Shown here piece after piece: positions 10,965-23,580 of a stretch of 64,000 bases of DNA. Under the pieces are notes generated by a model. It did not search any database. It saw only the letters and a list, made by a program, of their open reading frames with translations, and was not told where the DNA came from. Within the stretch, counting starts at the first letter, position 1. Each line of letters opens with the position of its first letter. The translations under genes and the position numbers were made by a program. Source of the stretch: Lycorma delicatula (taxonomy: Eukaryota; Arthropoda; Insecta; Hemiptera; Fulgoridae); the NCBI RefSeq assembly GCF_047948215.1, contig NC_134458.1:85763260-85827259 (forward strand), read 5' to 3'.

Positions 10965-13900
10965 GATTATATCTTGATTCCGGAGTGCACAATCAAAATA
11001 ACCAGTAATTGATCAAAATGAGTTTTTATAAAAACCTTTTACAAATTTACGATTTACGTAAAACCTTTACGTGATAACTCAATTTCAGTAGCGTATTTGA
11101 AATCAGCACTCAAATTACAGTGAGAAAAGTTGTATAACATGTTAGATACAAATTTTGGTTGACTAGTGTTAATTAAAGGGGCTAATTTTAATATTATTTA
11201 CAAAGAAAGTTGTTCGTATGATCAGAACAATTGATCTAATTTTGAAAACTTTTTCACAGATTAATGAGAAATATTCTTAAAAATTGCACAGTTTATTACG
11301 ATAGTGATAGCACATTTTGGTGAAACTCCCTGGCTTTCGAAAGACCTCCGGTTAATATTCCAAACTAGAATCGGAGCGAAGGTTGAAACAATGAGTCAAA
11401 AGTTATAGAGTGTTTTCACAAATAATATAAAAGGAATGAAAGTAAAGTCATTGGGTGAACTGTACTACTTTTTCTCTAGATCAGCGACCTTGTTTGTATA
11501 AATACCTTTCCGAGTTGAGTATTTTAAATAGGTAAGGTCATTTTATCTAAGTTAATGTTCTAATTTCTTTTATATGTGATCAAATTTTTTAAATTTATTC
11601 CCATGAATTTTGCGTTCACGTACTACGATTTTTATATATTATTTTCCAACAGTTCAGAATCAAAAACTGTAATTTATAAATGAAGTTAGGATTAAAATTA
11701 AGGTCCCGAGTTTGCGTTCGGTACTGTCGATCAACGTATGCATTTTAATGATGATATATAATGGAAAAAATTTATGGTTAAGTATACTGATTATTTTCTT
11801 CAGAAAGTTTAAATATGTAAATTCAAATGTAATTACATAAATAATACATTACATTTATATTAAGTGCCAAAACCCTAATGTTTTTGGTAACTTAACATCA
11901 GTCATTCCAGAAAATGAAAAAGTCCAAGAATAACAAACGTCCCGTACGAGATTTGCTTCAGAAAGTGATGAGTGAAGTGGTTTCTTGTCGCTTCACTTAG
12001 TCGAACTTTGTAATTCTAGCCCAACAAAATTTAACTGATTTTGCCCTACAAGAGACAATTTTATTCAATTCGCCAAAGGAAATTGCTGTTTATTGAATAT
12101 CATTACTTCCAAAGAAAGCGATTCTGATAAGTGTCTTTTGTACCTCAGGGGTACAATGTTACGAAGGGGGTACTTTCTGTTATGAAATAATATGTTAAAT
12201 ACACTACTTCAACTCAATAACGCATTAATGCGTTATCGATACAAAATAAAAGATATTTCATTCTTTTATTAACCAGAAATAGAAAGTTTTCATTATGCTT
12301 TCATGTTTCCATTAACTTTTATAACTGTTGGAATTAATAAGAAAATTAACTGTCTACAGAAAATTTAGTTTTTTTATCTTGATCTTTTTATGCGAGTTGT
12401 TTCGAAAGATACATTTATCTTCCTTAATTTATACGCATTCCTACTTTTTAATTTTGTGTCAGCTATACTTACAAATGTCTTTTACTTATATACCCTAATG
12501 TTTAACTGTAAAGTTAAAGATTCCATTCAACTAAATATTTAGTGGAATGGAGTTGTTATTCCGTTCTTAGTTTTATTTTCAAAAAAACGAAAAAGATTAT
12601 TAAGTTCCCTACTTTGACTACGAAAAATGTGTCCCATTTTATCGATTTTAGGTTTAACTTTTACTTCACGTAGGCAATGAAAAAAAACACGAAAATAAAC
12701 AGCACAATAACTAGAGGATGGATGATAATGTAAATAAGTGAAACGGAGTATAACAAAAAGTATTAATTGTCAAAGTTAAGAAAGGGTAAACACATAGATG
12801 CAAAGAAGTTCTACCAGAGGTCTCTGAAGTAGTGCTGAAAATACTGATAGTACAATGAAGGGTAGCGTACCGCGACAGGACGTTGTAGACAGCAAGAAGC
12901 CAGTCCAGTATCTACCTGCGCGTCTACTGAGCTTTCTATACTTTCACGACTTAAACAATAGTCTAGTTTACCCGAATTTCCTTCCCTTTCGTTGATCCAG
13001 TGAACTGGCTTCCATATAACATAGATTCTTCCAAACTCATCAAGACTGTTAGATTTCTTTTATATTCTTTTGTTAGATACTGTTAGCTTTTTGCATACAG
13101 TAATGTAGTAGTGTATCTAACGCTGAAGTTTAGCTAAGATAAACTTAGTGTGCAAAACAGTTGTCCTACTGTATTCTTATAACGATTAACCCGAAAACTA
13201 GTTGGATCTGACTAGTCGTCAGCTGATGTCGGATAATAGGTTTTCAACATCTTTTGCAAACATAAAAAAAATTAAACTATTTGTTATCTTGTAGTGATAA
13301 ATATCGAAAAATAAATATTCCCTTAGAAATACTGTGATAAGACCGCGCAGAAACAATGTTTTCCTGTATTTAATTTTGTTCAGCAGGCCTATGCTAAATT
13401 CTGTTCTTAGAGATACTACGACTGGTAGTAGTATGAATATATATAATTATTTTTTTTTAATAGATCTTGTCAATTTAAAGGGCAGAGGAAGATTGGTAAA
13501 ATCTTAAAAACTAAAATCATTCAATCCTACCCAAAACTGATAACAATTGTAACATAAAGTGAATGTTCCATGGAGAGCAAATAAGATGTTAAGATTAGGT
13601 TATGATATTTTCTTTTGGCAAAAAGTAAACTATAAAATTGAAGAAAAAAAATTGAATGACACGGATTTCATTCTTAAAAAAAATTCAATATGAAAATAAA
13701 TGTGTATAAAAGACACAATGAAATGTGACAAAATACAAGTCAAAGCGAAAAAAAGAATTAACATAGTAAAATAATGCAACTTCTGCTTGGAATATACTGT
13801 ATTACAAGTTGCAAGATTTTCCTAACTACGCTTAAAAATTCCAAACGATGAACGATAAAAGATAGACTAGTGCAAAGAGATTTCATGCAAAAAATACGTC

Positions 13901-15012
13901 TGCTAACATCAAATTTACATCCACGATTTAGAAATAAATTCTTGAATATATTTGTGTGGACCGTTTCACTTTAACAAAAGTGAAAAAAACAACAGCGTGA
14001 CATTTGAAAGTTGATGTTACAGAAGATTGTTGAAAATTAGATGGTGATAGAATTCAAAATGAAGAGGTCTTAAGACGGAGAAGAGAGGAAAAAATTAAGG
14101 AAAATCTTATCGAGTAGAGATGAAGACGTTTGTGAGCCACATATTACGACATCGAGATTTAGTTAATTTAGTAACAAAGGGATGCGTAGAAAGTAAAAAC
14201 TGTAAAATATTGAAACATACAAAACAGATAAATGAAAATGCGGGATAAATAAGATCATGAAACTTGTCAAAGATATATCATACAGCCTTTCCACTCTTCG
14301 ATTGACAACAACTTTCTTGCAGTTAACTCATTTTGGAGGAAATTCAGTTAACCGTAAGGTGGTAAGCCCAGATAATTTTGAAGAAAGTGCCACCCGTTAG
14401 GTGGCGCTGGGGTCAAGATATTTGGAAAAATTGTATTTACGATTCGATCTGGCTAATATATGTTAGTTGAGTGAAAAGAAATATTTTTGCGAAGAATGGA
14501 CCCGCTAGGTGGTGCTGGTGTAGAGATATTTACGAAACAAACAAACAAATATACAAACAGACTTTCTTCTTTATATGTATAGAAGATCCGTATGAGCAAG
14601 ATAAATTGCAAGATTTTACATTTTTTTAAATTCGGCCGGAAGATCCCGCAAGCAAAAAAGTACCTAAGGAAAAAGAAAAAATCTGAAGATCTCGCAAGCA
14701 AAAGTATCTAAGCTCTGACACTTTATATTAAGTGATCAGAAAAAGGACTGTGAAAAAGTGCATTAGTGAATAAAGTGTAAAAAATAAAAAAAAATAGAAA
14801 GTGTTTAACAAATTTGCATACGGTTACATAATTAGGATAATAAAATTTTATTAAATTTCTAAATTTTTTGAAATTCCGAGATTAAAAGATTGAAATTGTT
14901 TTTCGAATTTTTTTTTTGAAACCCGAATAATTTTTTTAATATCTCGGTAAAATATGAAGATATCAACTTGATTTTTTGTGTGTGTAATTTTTGTGTTGAT
15001 ATCTAAAAACCT
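10965..15012. other. Long non-coding stretch, nothing coding recognised
   Basis: No transposase, reverse transcriptase or host-gene blocks seen on either strand. Two small features stand out: an imperfect 28-bp palindrome at 12523-12550, and two related ~35-bp units (GGTGGCGCTGGGGTCAAGATA and a diverged partner) near 14400 and 14505. Confidence 0.5.
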
Positions 15013-16131
15013 ATTAAAGAAAAACAAACCAACATACTTGGCGTTTATAGACCTAGAAAAGGATTTCGATAACGTAGATTGGAATAAAATGTTCAGCATT
15101 TTAAAAAAATTAGGGTTCAAATACAGAGATAGAAGAACAATTGCTAACATGTACAGGAACCAAACAGCAACAATAACAATTGAAGAACATAAGAAAGAAG
15201 AATAAGAAAGGGAGTCCGACAAGGATGTTCCCTATCTCCGTTACTTTTTAATCTTTACATGGAACTAGCAGTTAATGATGTTAAAGAACAATTTAGATTC
15301 GGAGTAATAGTACAAGGTGAAAAGATAAAGATGTTACGATTTGCTGATGATATAGTAATTCTAGCTGAAAGTAAAAAGGATTTAGAAGAAACAATGAACG
15401 GCATAGATGAAGTCCTACGCAAGAACTATCGCATGAAAATAAACAAGAACAAAACAAAAGTAATGAAATGTAGTAGAAATAACAAAGATGGACCACTGAA
15501 TGTGAAAATAGGAGGAGAAAAGATTATGGAGGTAGAAGAATTTTGTTATTTAGGAAGTAAAATTACTAAAGATGGACGAAGCAGGAGCGATATAAAATGC
15601 CGAATAGCACAAGCTAAACGAGCCTTCAGTAAGAAATATAATTTGTTTACATCAAAAATTAATTTAAATCTCAGGAAAAGATTTTTGGAGGATTAAAAAG
15701 GAAACATAAAAAGGATTTTATGTTTGGAGTGTGTCGCTTTATATGGAAGTGAAACTTGGACAATCGGAGTATCTGAGAAGAAAAGATTAGAAGCTTTTGA
15801 AATGTGGTGCTATAGGAGAATGTTAAAAATCAGATGGGTGGATAAAGTGACAAATGAAGAGGTATTGCGGCAAATAGATGAAGAAAGAAGCATTTGGAAA
15901 AATATAGTTAAAAGAAGAGACAGACTTATAGGCCACATACTAAGGCATCCTGGAATAGTCGCTTTAATATTGGAAGGACAGGTAGAAGGGAAAAATTGTG
16001 TAGGCAGGCCACGTTTGGAGTATGTAAAACAAATTGTTGGGGATGTAGGATGTAGAGGGTATACTGAAATGAAACGACTAGCACTAGATAGGGAATCTTG
16101 GAGAGCTGCATCAAACCAGTCAAATGACTGA
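15013..16131 (+). pseudogene. LINE reverse transcriptase, frameshifted
   Basis: Encodes the palm and C-terminal part of a non-LTR reverse transcriptase. Landmarks are FIDLEKDFDNVDW (first catalytic block, with F/A changed to D), RKGVRQGCSLSP, the FADD box in MLRFADDIVIL near 15330-15360, and a C-terminal region with YGSETWTIG, EMWCYRRML and GHILRHP. It looks RTE/BovB-like or a close relative. Compared with the open copy at 38804 it lacks a CCCT near 15200 (frameshift). It also has a roughly 30-bp insertion near 15690-15720 that adds a stop. 5' truncation and both breaks make it non-functional. Confidence 0.9.
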
Positions 16132-16146
16132 AGACAAAAAAAAAAT
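15013..16146 (+). mobile_element. 5'-truncated LINE, copy 1
   Basis: A non-LTR retrotransposon copy beginning inside the reverse-transcriptase domain and ending in an A-rich tail right after the stop codon (TGAAGACAAAAAAAA). It is almost identical to the copy at 38803-40025 and shares the same 3' end, as expected from target-primed insertion. Confidence 0.9.
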
Positions 16147-17264
16147 CTAAAAACCAATTTCTAGATTTCTTGAAATTCGACCTTGAAAGGGATAAAGAAA
16201 GGTAAAAATCTTTTGAACAATGTTTGCAAATTTTCCCCATTTCCTACTAAACTAAACAAGATATTAAGTAGATCTGGGCTTGTAAATACTCTTCAGATAA
16301 ATATCTAAAAACAATTCGGTTTTTTTTTTCGAATTTCCATTTTCTGAGGAAAATAACGAGCGCTCAACCAACACAGTCGTTGCCACTGTTACTATCTGTG
16401 CGACGTGACTGGCTGCAACTGCCTCCTGTTACTCGACTAAAAACATAAAATAAAAAAAATTGTTCAAGACGGGAAACCCAAGTAACCATATAGAGCGGGT
16501 GAAGCCGCGATGGAGATGCTAGTTAAACGTACATTTATAAACAAAATACAAATTTAAAGCGATAAATAAATTTTCCGTATGCTTACTCGGCTGTTAGTAT
16601 AAACGTTAAAACTTATCCGATAATATGTGAAGAATGTATTGAATACTGCAAAAAAGTGAGTCATAATATAACGTTTTCTCTAATAACTGAGGTTAAAAGC
16701 CAATAACAAATATAAATCGGTTTATTTCTCGCAATGAAATTAAATCCTTCTTAATATACAAAAACAATTTTCCCCTTTTTCCACCGATTATTAAGTTACG
16801 ATTGTTATACTAACCTTTTCTTTACACAGATATATAATACACAATAAATTCTTCTCATTAATATAAAACAAAAGCATAAAAAACGTTAACATTTCTTACT
16901 ATCTAACACAGAATATAGAAGAGCGACGCAAACACTTTCATCCTCAACCATACCGCTAACATAACTCCGGAAATCAAAATAGCATTATTTATAAACACTA
17001 ATTAACACTGCAAATAGATTTAATAAAAATAAATATAAACCAAAGTGCACCATAAAATACTAATTAAAGAATTACTTCAAATATAATCGCAATACAATAC
17101 TTATTTTACTAAACGGTAATTATACTACGGGATGAAACTCACTAATATACTGAAGTATCAAATTGAACAAAACTTCCTCATTCTTACGTCAGTTTCGCAA
17201 TAGAAATTCACATAAATAAGAATCGAGCAAAGTCTATTAGCCATCATTAAAGATTGCATTATTA
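16147..17264. other. Non-coding stretch
   Basis: Nothing coding. A short GC-richer patch at 16360-16530 (CACTGTTACTATCTGTGCG, then GAGCGGGTGAAGCCGCG) may be an old repeat end but has no partner in this window. Confidence 0.4.
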
Positions 17265-17360
17265 TTGTTGTATATAATTTGTACATTTAACGTTAATTAG
17301 AGCAGGTTAGCGACTGTAAGTTATATTTGGTTAGGTTATGCTGATAAATGTACGATGGGT
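17265..17360 (+). repeat. Copy of a 'GGTTAGCGA' repeat motif
   Basis: The block TTTAACGTTAATTAG followed by GGTTAGCGAC and GGTTAGGTTATG recurs inverted at 22330-22445, inverted at 62245-62328 and direct at 63906-63990. It is probably the end or core of a MITE family. Confidence 0.6.
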
Positions 17361-19234
17361 AATATATTGTTACAAAAAAAAAAATAGAAAATTCCAAAAG
17401 AGGAGAAATTCCAAAAGAGTACCTACATTTTTACTTATCGCTTTTACTCCTTGAGTTCAGCTAATATTTAGTTATTAAATTTATTAGGCGCCAAAACACG
17501 CATAAATACAAACTACAGAATAATAATATTTTATCAACAAATCCGAAGGAATTGAAATGCTCACCTAAAACCATTGTTTTTAATTTTGGAGTCGTTTTTG
17601 CAAAAAACTTTGTAAGACAAAATGTTCATCTTTTTAACTCAAAACTTGTACGAGTAAAATTTTCATTCGGCCGAGACATGAACCTCGACACTATACGTTC
17701 CAATTTATTCGACGATCCGACTCCAAACTTCAATAGAATCGATACCCAATATATTAACCGTACGAAATTTAAAAAGTTTTAGTAATCTTCGAAGGTTGAG
17801 CTAATATATTGGGATTCAATATGTTAGCTCAAATAGGCGCCAACACACACATGAATACAAACAAAAACAATCTACCTTATCGTTTTTCATTTCTCGTTGT
17901 TTCATGAACCTCTTAGTGTAAAAAGACTCAAAAAGGTGGAACGATGATTTCTGACACGATTAACATACCCGTACTTTCTTCTTTCTGTACTGCATTCTTA
18001 TATAACGGTATAAAGTATAAAATAATCATAATATAAATGTTAATTAATGGCTAGTCGCTGCTAATTTATTATTTTGAAATTAGTAGATATGAAATAAAAA
18101 ATTTGAAACAAATCGATTAATTTATTTAAATTAAAAATAAACTTAACAAGAAAATTAAACGTGATTGACGTGAGTTGTTGATATGACAGAAACCTTTAAA
18201 GATTTTTGTGCACCATATATTTTAATGTAGTAGAACATTTTTATACACTCTATAATCTGGTTTAATATAATTCTTGATTCAAATCGCTTGAATACCTTCA
18301 AAAAACAAAATAAAGATTGATAATGGCACGACCTGTTTCTCAATCAACTCTTATTCTCATAAAGCATGTACGATGCCATTCAAAAATTGATCATACCCGA
18401 GTTGAATAGCTATTATTTGAAAAAAACCTTCGATAAGTGAAAACCCTCTGTCTAAAAACATCTAATATGGGCGAATAAATTGAGTAAAAGATAGAACTGA
18501 TCGTTCTTCAGTGCTAACGGTCGAAATTGTTGACGGTATTAAAAAACGAATGTCCAGCGTCTTCGAAGGTCATCGTACAAATAATATTCTCAGCTCGGAA
18601 TTTCTAAGTTAACAGTTTTAAGAGCAACACGACACTTCAAATTAAAACTTTACAAAATCAACGTTGTTCAAGAATTTAAAGAAACTGATAAAGCTAAAGT
18701 AAAGTAATAAGGTCAGTAAAGTAATTGTTAAAGAGTTATTTGTTATGCATCTAATTATTTAAATTAATGCGTAGCTGACAAACTTTTTCTGGCGGTAATC
18801 GGAATTTTTCATGTGTAATTGGTACATTCCAGAGTCTCTTCTACACAAAGAAAGTAGAAAGCGAAGTATCGACTGTAAGTAATCGCTGGAAACTTTTCTT
18901 TAACATAACTTGGGTATAAAAGTGATTTTCTGTGAAAAGAAACGTAATAAGTGGCGGGAAGTAAAGAGGCTTCCAAGTGGAAGAAAAACAAGATTATACA
19001 TTCTTTTAGAAGTTTTTCAAAACTATGAACTATTCCGAATATTCGCCAGGAATTTATAAAATAAAATAAAAAATCTACTCTAAAAGAATAACCACGTTAA
19101 CTCCTTCGTGAGTTATTTCGATTGAACAGTCAACTGGCAGCCACAACTATCCATATATATTGCAAACTTCCCGATAAGCCAACTGACGGCCACTTCTTAC
19201 CGACAATATTTTCGCCCTCTACTTGCTCTATATA
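17361..19234. other. Non-coding stretch, nothing recognised
   Basis: The open frame at 17552-17782 and the weakly transposase-like string near 18510-18560 could not be tied to any family. The rest is AT-rich. Confidence 0.4.
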
Positions 19235-21093
19235 CAGAGTGTATCACGAAGTTCTCCTGGGACTTTCATAACGTATTCTAATCGTAAAAATAATGGAAAG
19301 GACATAATCATATGCCCTAAAATGCTTCGTTTGCGAGTTACGGCTAGTGAATGATTTCGCTCGGATTTCAGCTAAGCCGGTGAAATGAGGTCGTACTTAT
19401 ATTTTTAGGGACAAAATTAGTGATTTCTTCTGATTGTTTGACCAGAAAAATCGAGTAAAATAGGCCCCAGAGCCGTATCTGCAGTAGGTTTTTTTGAAAT
19501 CAGGGATGAAAACCATTAAATTGTGATTAAAACTCTGTTTTCTATATTTGGCGTACAATAATGTTAAATGGGTAAAAAACACGTAAAACATTTAAACAAA
19601 GCTGGTAGAGAATTTAATTCTGAACAAAATGGTATAAAATAAGATGAATAAACAAAGAAAAGTTAGAAAAATTCGAATTTTATGTAGAAACAGTACACTT
19701 GATCAAAGTGCATATACGTACCAGTTTATAATTATGGATCCACACGAGAATGTATTTTTGTTTTGTATACAATAAAAAAATATGAAATTGCCTCGTCGGT
19801 AAACAAAACATACTTGTAGAGTTATCGATTTCTATTCAACCAGTTGCAGAACTCCAAGCGAAGCGGAACGTCTCCTGGGTAAAGATGTTGAATTGGCTGT
19901 TTATGATAAGGATAAGACTTGTTTTGTTTAAAAAAGTGTTTTCCAAACCATCGAATGCGAAACTCTGATCCACTTAGAAAGATGTTGTGTACTGACGGCT
20001 GGACTGCGCTGAACTGCATCGATAATAATTTCATCAACAACATCGTGTTGGACAGATCGTAGCAGGTAATGAACCTTTTTTCCCATGACTGAGACACGTC
20101 GCGCTAATTATTTTGGTATCTGGAATCCTGTGATTCGGAAAATGCATTTCATATTTTACTGCAGCAGCAGTAGCATTACCATTATACACCCAGAAAATTA
20201 ATACCATATCAGCGTATTCCTCTGTTATAAATAAATACGGCATTACTTCAACGGCAAACCGATCAAGTTCAAACTAAAATTGACAGAAAAATTTCGCTAA
20301 CGACAGTACAGTTCACAGTACCCAATATACTTTATGTACCTTACAGAATAATTTAAACACTAATACAGTATTGAGCGTTGTTGATCAGCTGTTGTTATAA
20401 TATTGCCAACTTTGAAAAAATAATTTTTCAAATAATTTATTGTATTTCTGTCACTAATAAAAAAATTATTACCCAAGTAATTTTTATTTATTTATGTTTA
20501 TTTTACAACTGTTGTGAAATTTCCACCTTTTTTAAATTTTTAACAGTACATTGTTTTTACAAATTTTTCACATCGCCAAAAAATAATTTGGTTTTTGTTT
20601 ACATTACATAAGTACTTTTCTGACAAACGTAGTAATGTGCTGTTTCTAAAAAAAATTAATATTTTTCTAAATCAACTTATCTTAAGCCATCTTGTTCAGA
20701 ATTAAATTCTATACGAGTTTTGTTTAAAGGTTTTATGCGTTTATTGCCCATTTAACAAATTTATTGTAATCAAACATAAAAATAGGGTTTTTACCTCAAA
20801 TTATTGGTTTTCACCCCAGATTTCTCAAACTCTACTGCAGATACGGTTCTGGGACCTATTTTATTCAATTTTTCAGGTCAATAGCCATAAGAAACCACTA
20901 ATTCTGTCCCTTAATTAATGTTCTAACAATTTCAGTACGACCTCATTCTCCGGGATAGCTGAAATCCGAGCGAAATTATTCACTAGCCGTAACTCTCAAA
21001 CGAAAAATGTTAGGACATATATGAACTTTTAACATTATTTTCACGAGTAGAATACGTTATGAAATTTCCAGGAGAACTTTGTGATACACTCTG
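19235..21093. mobile_element. Long-TIR Tc1/mariner-superfamily element, internally deleted
   Basis: Starts CAGAGTGTATCACGAAG and ends with its inverted complement (CTTTGTGATACACTCTG), with TA directly outside both ends (19233-19234 and 21094-21095). The inverted repeats are about 440 bp long (19235 to ~19680 and ~20650 to 21093) with moderate divergence. They share the block GAGTTACGGCTAG ... CGGATTTCAGCT with the elements at 40100, 48455 and 54518, so these are related lineages. Total length is 1859 bp. Only the N-terminal half of a transposase remains inside, so the copy is non-autonomous. Confidence 0.85.
19822..20243 (-). pseudogene. Transposase N-terminal fragment of the long-TIR element
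   Basis: The minus strand from 20243 gives EEYADM ... NGNATAAAVKYEMHFPNHRIP, matching the N-terminal helix-turn-helix region of a Tc1/mariner-type insect transposase lineage (typical form EEYADM...NGN...AAA..Y...FPNR..P). After a frameshift near 20035-20095 the downstream linker PYHKQPIQHLYPGDVPLRLE and EFCNWLNRNR can be read, ending at 19822 just before the expected first catalytic block (usually LFTDE). The catalytic D,D,D core is missing. Length is about 140 codons against roughly 340 in intact relatives. Confidence 0.75.
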
Positions 21094-21153
21094 TATAAGG
21101 TCTTGTAGACTGAGAACAGTCAGACGTTACAATATTTAAAAATTCCTAGGGTA
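21043..21153 (+). repeat. Transposon end plus flank, duplicate A
   Basis: Contains the last ~50 bp of the long-TIR element and ~60 bp of the DNA outside it (TTGTAGACTGAGAACAGTCA, ... AAAAATTCCTAGGGT). The same composite is present at 21892-21997. Confidence 0.75.
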
Positions 21154-21891
21154 TTTTCTGTTATGCGCCCCGCAGCCAGTTTTTTTTTTTATTTCCCGCC
21201 GATTTATCAAAACTTATGATGTAACATCGTTTAAAACATCATATTAAATAATGTCGTAGATAAACTTCTTTTTTTTAAATTGTTACCTGTGTCTGCTAAA
21301 TACGGTTTAACACAGCCGTGTTAAGCCGTACAGGTCGTGCACCGATAGACCGCTATCCGCGTGCCGTCTACAAATATTATCTATGCGACGCTAGTATATC
21401 ATTGTTCTGTGCGCAAAAATTAATGTACCTGCATAATAATGTTCCGTTATTTGAAGTATTTTTAAATTACTTTTAATTAGTTAAATGTATAGAATACGTT
21501 AATGTATGAGTTACCTGTGTAGCATAATTTTTAAAGGTAGTTTATGGGTTACTTTTCTTCGTACGGCAAGTCTGCTTTTTGGATGACCTAATTAGAAAAC
21601 GATAAGGGAAAGATTGCATTTTGTTAATTTTCTATAATTGTATGTTTCTCTGTGAAGTTAAGGTGATGTTTCGATAGTCGCGGTATAAACAGTGCGCTAT
21701 AAAACTGTTGTTGAATAACACTGTTATGGGTGATACGACTGCATGAAACAGAAGTTGTTCAGAAAGTTTTACTGTGAACTCGCAGTGTCCGATTGGAAAA
21801 GTGATAATATTGTGTTCGGATGGTAGTAGGTTCCAAATTCAGCGAATAATTAGAAAAAACAATTTATAAACAATGAATAATTTTCATTTCC
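21154..21891. other. Spacer between the two duplicates
   Basis: No gene. Includes a short palindromic patch near 21310-21335 (GGTTTAACACAGCCGTGTTAAGCC). Confidence 0.4.
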
Positions 21892-21997
21892 CGAGTAAAA
21901 TACGTTATGAAAGTCCCGGGAGAACTTCGTGATACACTGTGTGTAAGCTTCTGTAGACTGAAAACAGTCAAATGAAAGTTTTAAAAATTCCTAGGGT
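21892..21997 (+). repeat. Transposon end plus flank, duplicate B
   Basis: Matches 21043-21153 through both the element end (AATACGTTATGAAAGTCCC ... GTGATACACTGTG) and the external flank (TGTAGACTGAAAACAGTCA, AAAAATTCCTAGGGT). The shared sequence runs across the element boundary, so this is not a simple independent insertion. Confidence 0.75.
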
Positions 21998-22269
21998 CTT
22001 ATCTTTAGCAGCGGAGTTATTAAATTTTAACCAATAAGCACAGAGAATATTACCATTCTGATAATAACTCATTTAGGGGAAAAATTTAAGTTGTAGATCG
22101 CATAAATGTTAATAATCGAAACTAAATTAATCGATTAAACTTTTATAGTACCTATCTACTGCAATTAAATTACAATTAAAAAATAATCATTAATTGGATA
22201 TTACTTCAAATATAAATAAATACATTTTTCATTTTACGCACAGTCTTAATTGCAGAGTTTTAGTTGTAA

Positions 22270-22571
22270 ATTTTAAGGGTACTTACGTATTAACGCCACC
22301 GCAGCTACAGCTGCTGTTTAGGTTATGTTGACTTCGTGCACTGACAAATCGTACGTATATCAAAATAACCTAACTAAATATAACCTACGCTCGCTAACCT
22401 CTTATAATTAACATTAAATACGCATAATATATACAACTTATTAATAATATAACCTTAATGTTATAGCACCGAAATCCAATTAATGTTAATCCACCGAAAT
22501 CCGATTGACTACTTTGTTTTTAAATAAAGCTGTAGCTTCGGTGGCGTTAATACGTAAGTACCATTTTAAGT
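22270..22571. mobile_element. MITE with ~42-bp terminal inverted repeats
   Basis: The arms at 22271-22312 and 22528-22570 are inverted complements with a few mismatches (core GTACTTACGTATTAACGCCACC). The ~215-bp interior contains an inverted copy of the GGTTAGCGA repeat motif (22330-22445). No coding capacity. Confidence 0.75.
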
Positions 22572-22584
22572 TTTCATAATACAC

Positions 22585-22750
22585 CCGGCCTCCGTGGCGC
22601 GAGTGGTAGCGTCTCGGCCTTTCATCCGGAGGTCCCGGGTTCGAATCCCGATCAGGCATGGCATTTTCACACACGCTACAAATCATGGCATTCTTCATCC
22701 TCTGAAGAATGCCTAACGGTGGATCCGGAGGTTAAATAAAAAATTTAAAA
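22585..22750 (+). mobile_element. tRNA-derived SINE, short form
   Basis: Pol III A box TGGCGCGAGTGG at 22595-22606 and B box GGTTCGAATCC at 22638-22648 give a well-preserved tRNA-like head (position of a Glu-type CTTTCAT anticodon loop). The tail CTTCATCCTCTGAAGAATGCC, CCGGAGGTTAAAT and A-rich end match the SINE at 4223. The acceptor stem does not pair fully, so it is a SINE and not a tRNA gene. Confidence 0.85.
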
Positions 22751-23238
22751 AAAGTTTTTATAATGCAAAATTAACAAACTAATTCTGTCCTACCAGGCAA
22801 CGGGTTAAATTTTTCATAATCAAATATTTTTTACATGGGTTTAAATTTTCACCTCACCTTACGAACCTGTTATTACTGAAGACTATAGTAGAAATTGAAA
22901 CCTTTTGATCGGTATAGGGGGGAAACGAATGGAATACGCATACACCGTTTATATTTAAAAAAGATACATTAATTAAAAATTGAAATGTCTTACCTGATCA
23001 CAAACTATTTCAAAATTAATTTTCATTTTTACAGACATTAAAACAAACAATACAAATAAAATAATCATAAAACTTATTGCAACAATTTAGATCTGTAAAG
23101 TTACAATATACCTACAAAGTAGATCGTACTAACCTAACGTTTCGTACATGCTGAAACAGGTCTGTGAACACAGCAGACAGTACGCTTGCGTAGGACTAGT
23201 AACACCATTAGCATTAATTTATCTCTACCATCTTCACA
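22751..23238. other. Non-coding stretch
   Basis: AT-rich; nothing recognised on either strand. Confidence 0.4.
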
Positions 23239-23434
23239 GTCTGTCTTTTCTTTCTTTTTCCTGTTTAGCCTCCGGTAATTACTGTTCAGATAATACTTCA
23301 GAGGATGAATGAGGATATGTACGAGTGTAAATGAAGTGTAGTCTTGTACAGTCTCAGTTCGACCGTTCCTGAGATGTGTGGTTAATTGAAACCCAACCAC
23401 CAAAGAACACCGGTATCCACGATCTAGTATTCAA
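23239..23434 (-). mobile_element. SINE 3' portion, reverse copy of a head-to-head pair
   Basis: Reads on the minus strand from GATCGTGGATACCGGTG through AACCACACATCTCAGGAACGG to the TCATCCTCTGAAG tail and a pyrimidine/A-rich end. It is the same body and tail as the SINE at 4223-4515. Confidence 0.85.
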
Positions 23435-23580
23435 GTTAACCACACATCTCAGGAACGGTCGAACTCAGGCTACAACACAACACTTCATTTACGCACATAC
23501 ACATCATCCTCATTCATTCTCTGAAGTAATACCTGAACGGTAATTCCCAGAGGTTAAAAAGGAAAATAGAAACAAGACTA
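23435..23580 (+). mobile_element. SINE 3' portion, forward copy of a head-to-head pair
   Basis: Begins abruptly at TTAACCACACATCTCAGG and runs through the same tail, ending in an A-rich stretch. With the preceding reverse copy it forms an inverted pair meeting inside the SINE body. Confidence 0.85.

Noticed and set aside
18480..18640. String resembling a transposase helix-turn-helix (IVDGIKKRMSS)
   Set aside because: Too short and no second conserved block follows in any frame.
22585..22660. Possible tRNA gene (A and B boxes, Glu-like loop)
   Set aside because: The acceptor stem does not pair across its length, and the sequence continues into a SINE tail shared with other copies.
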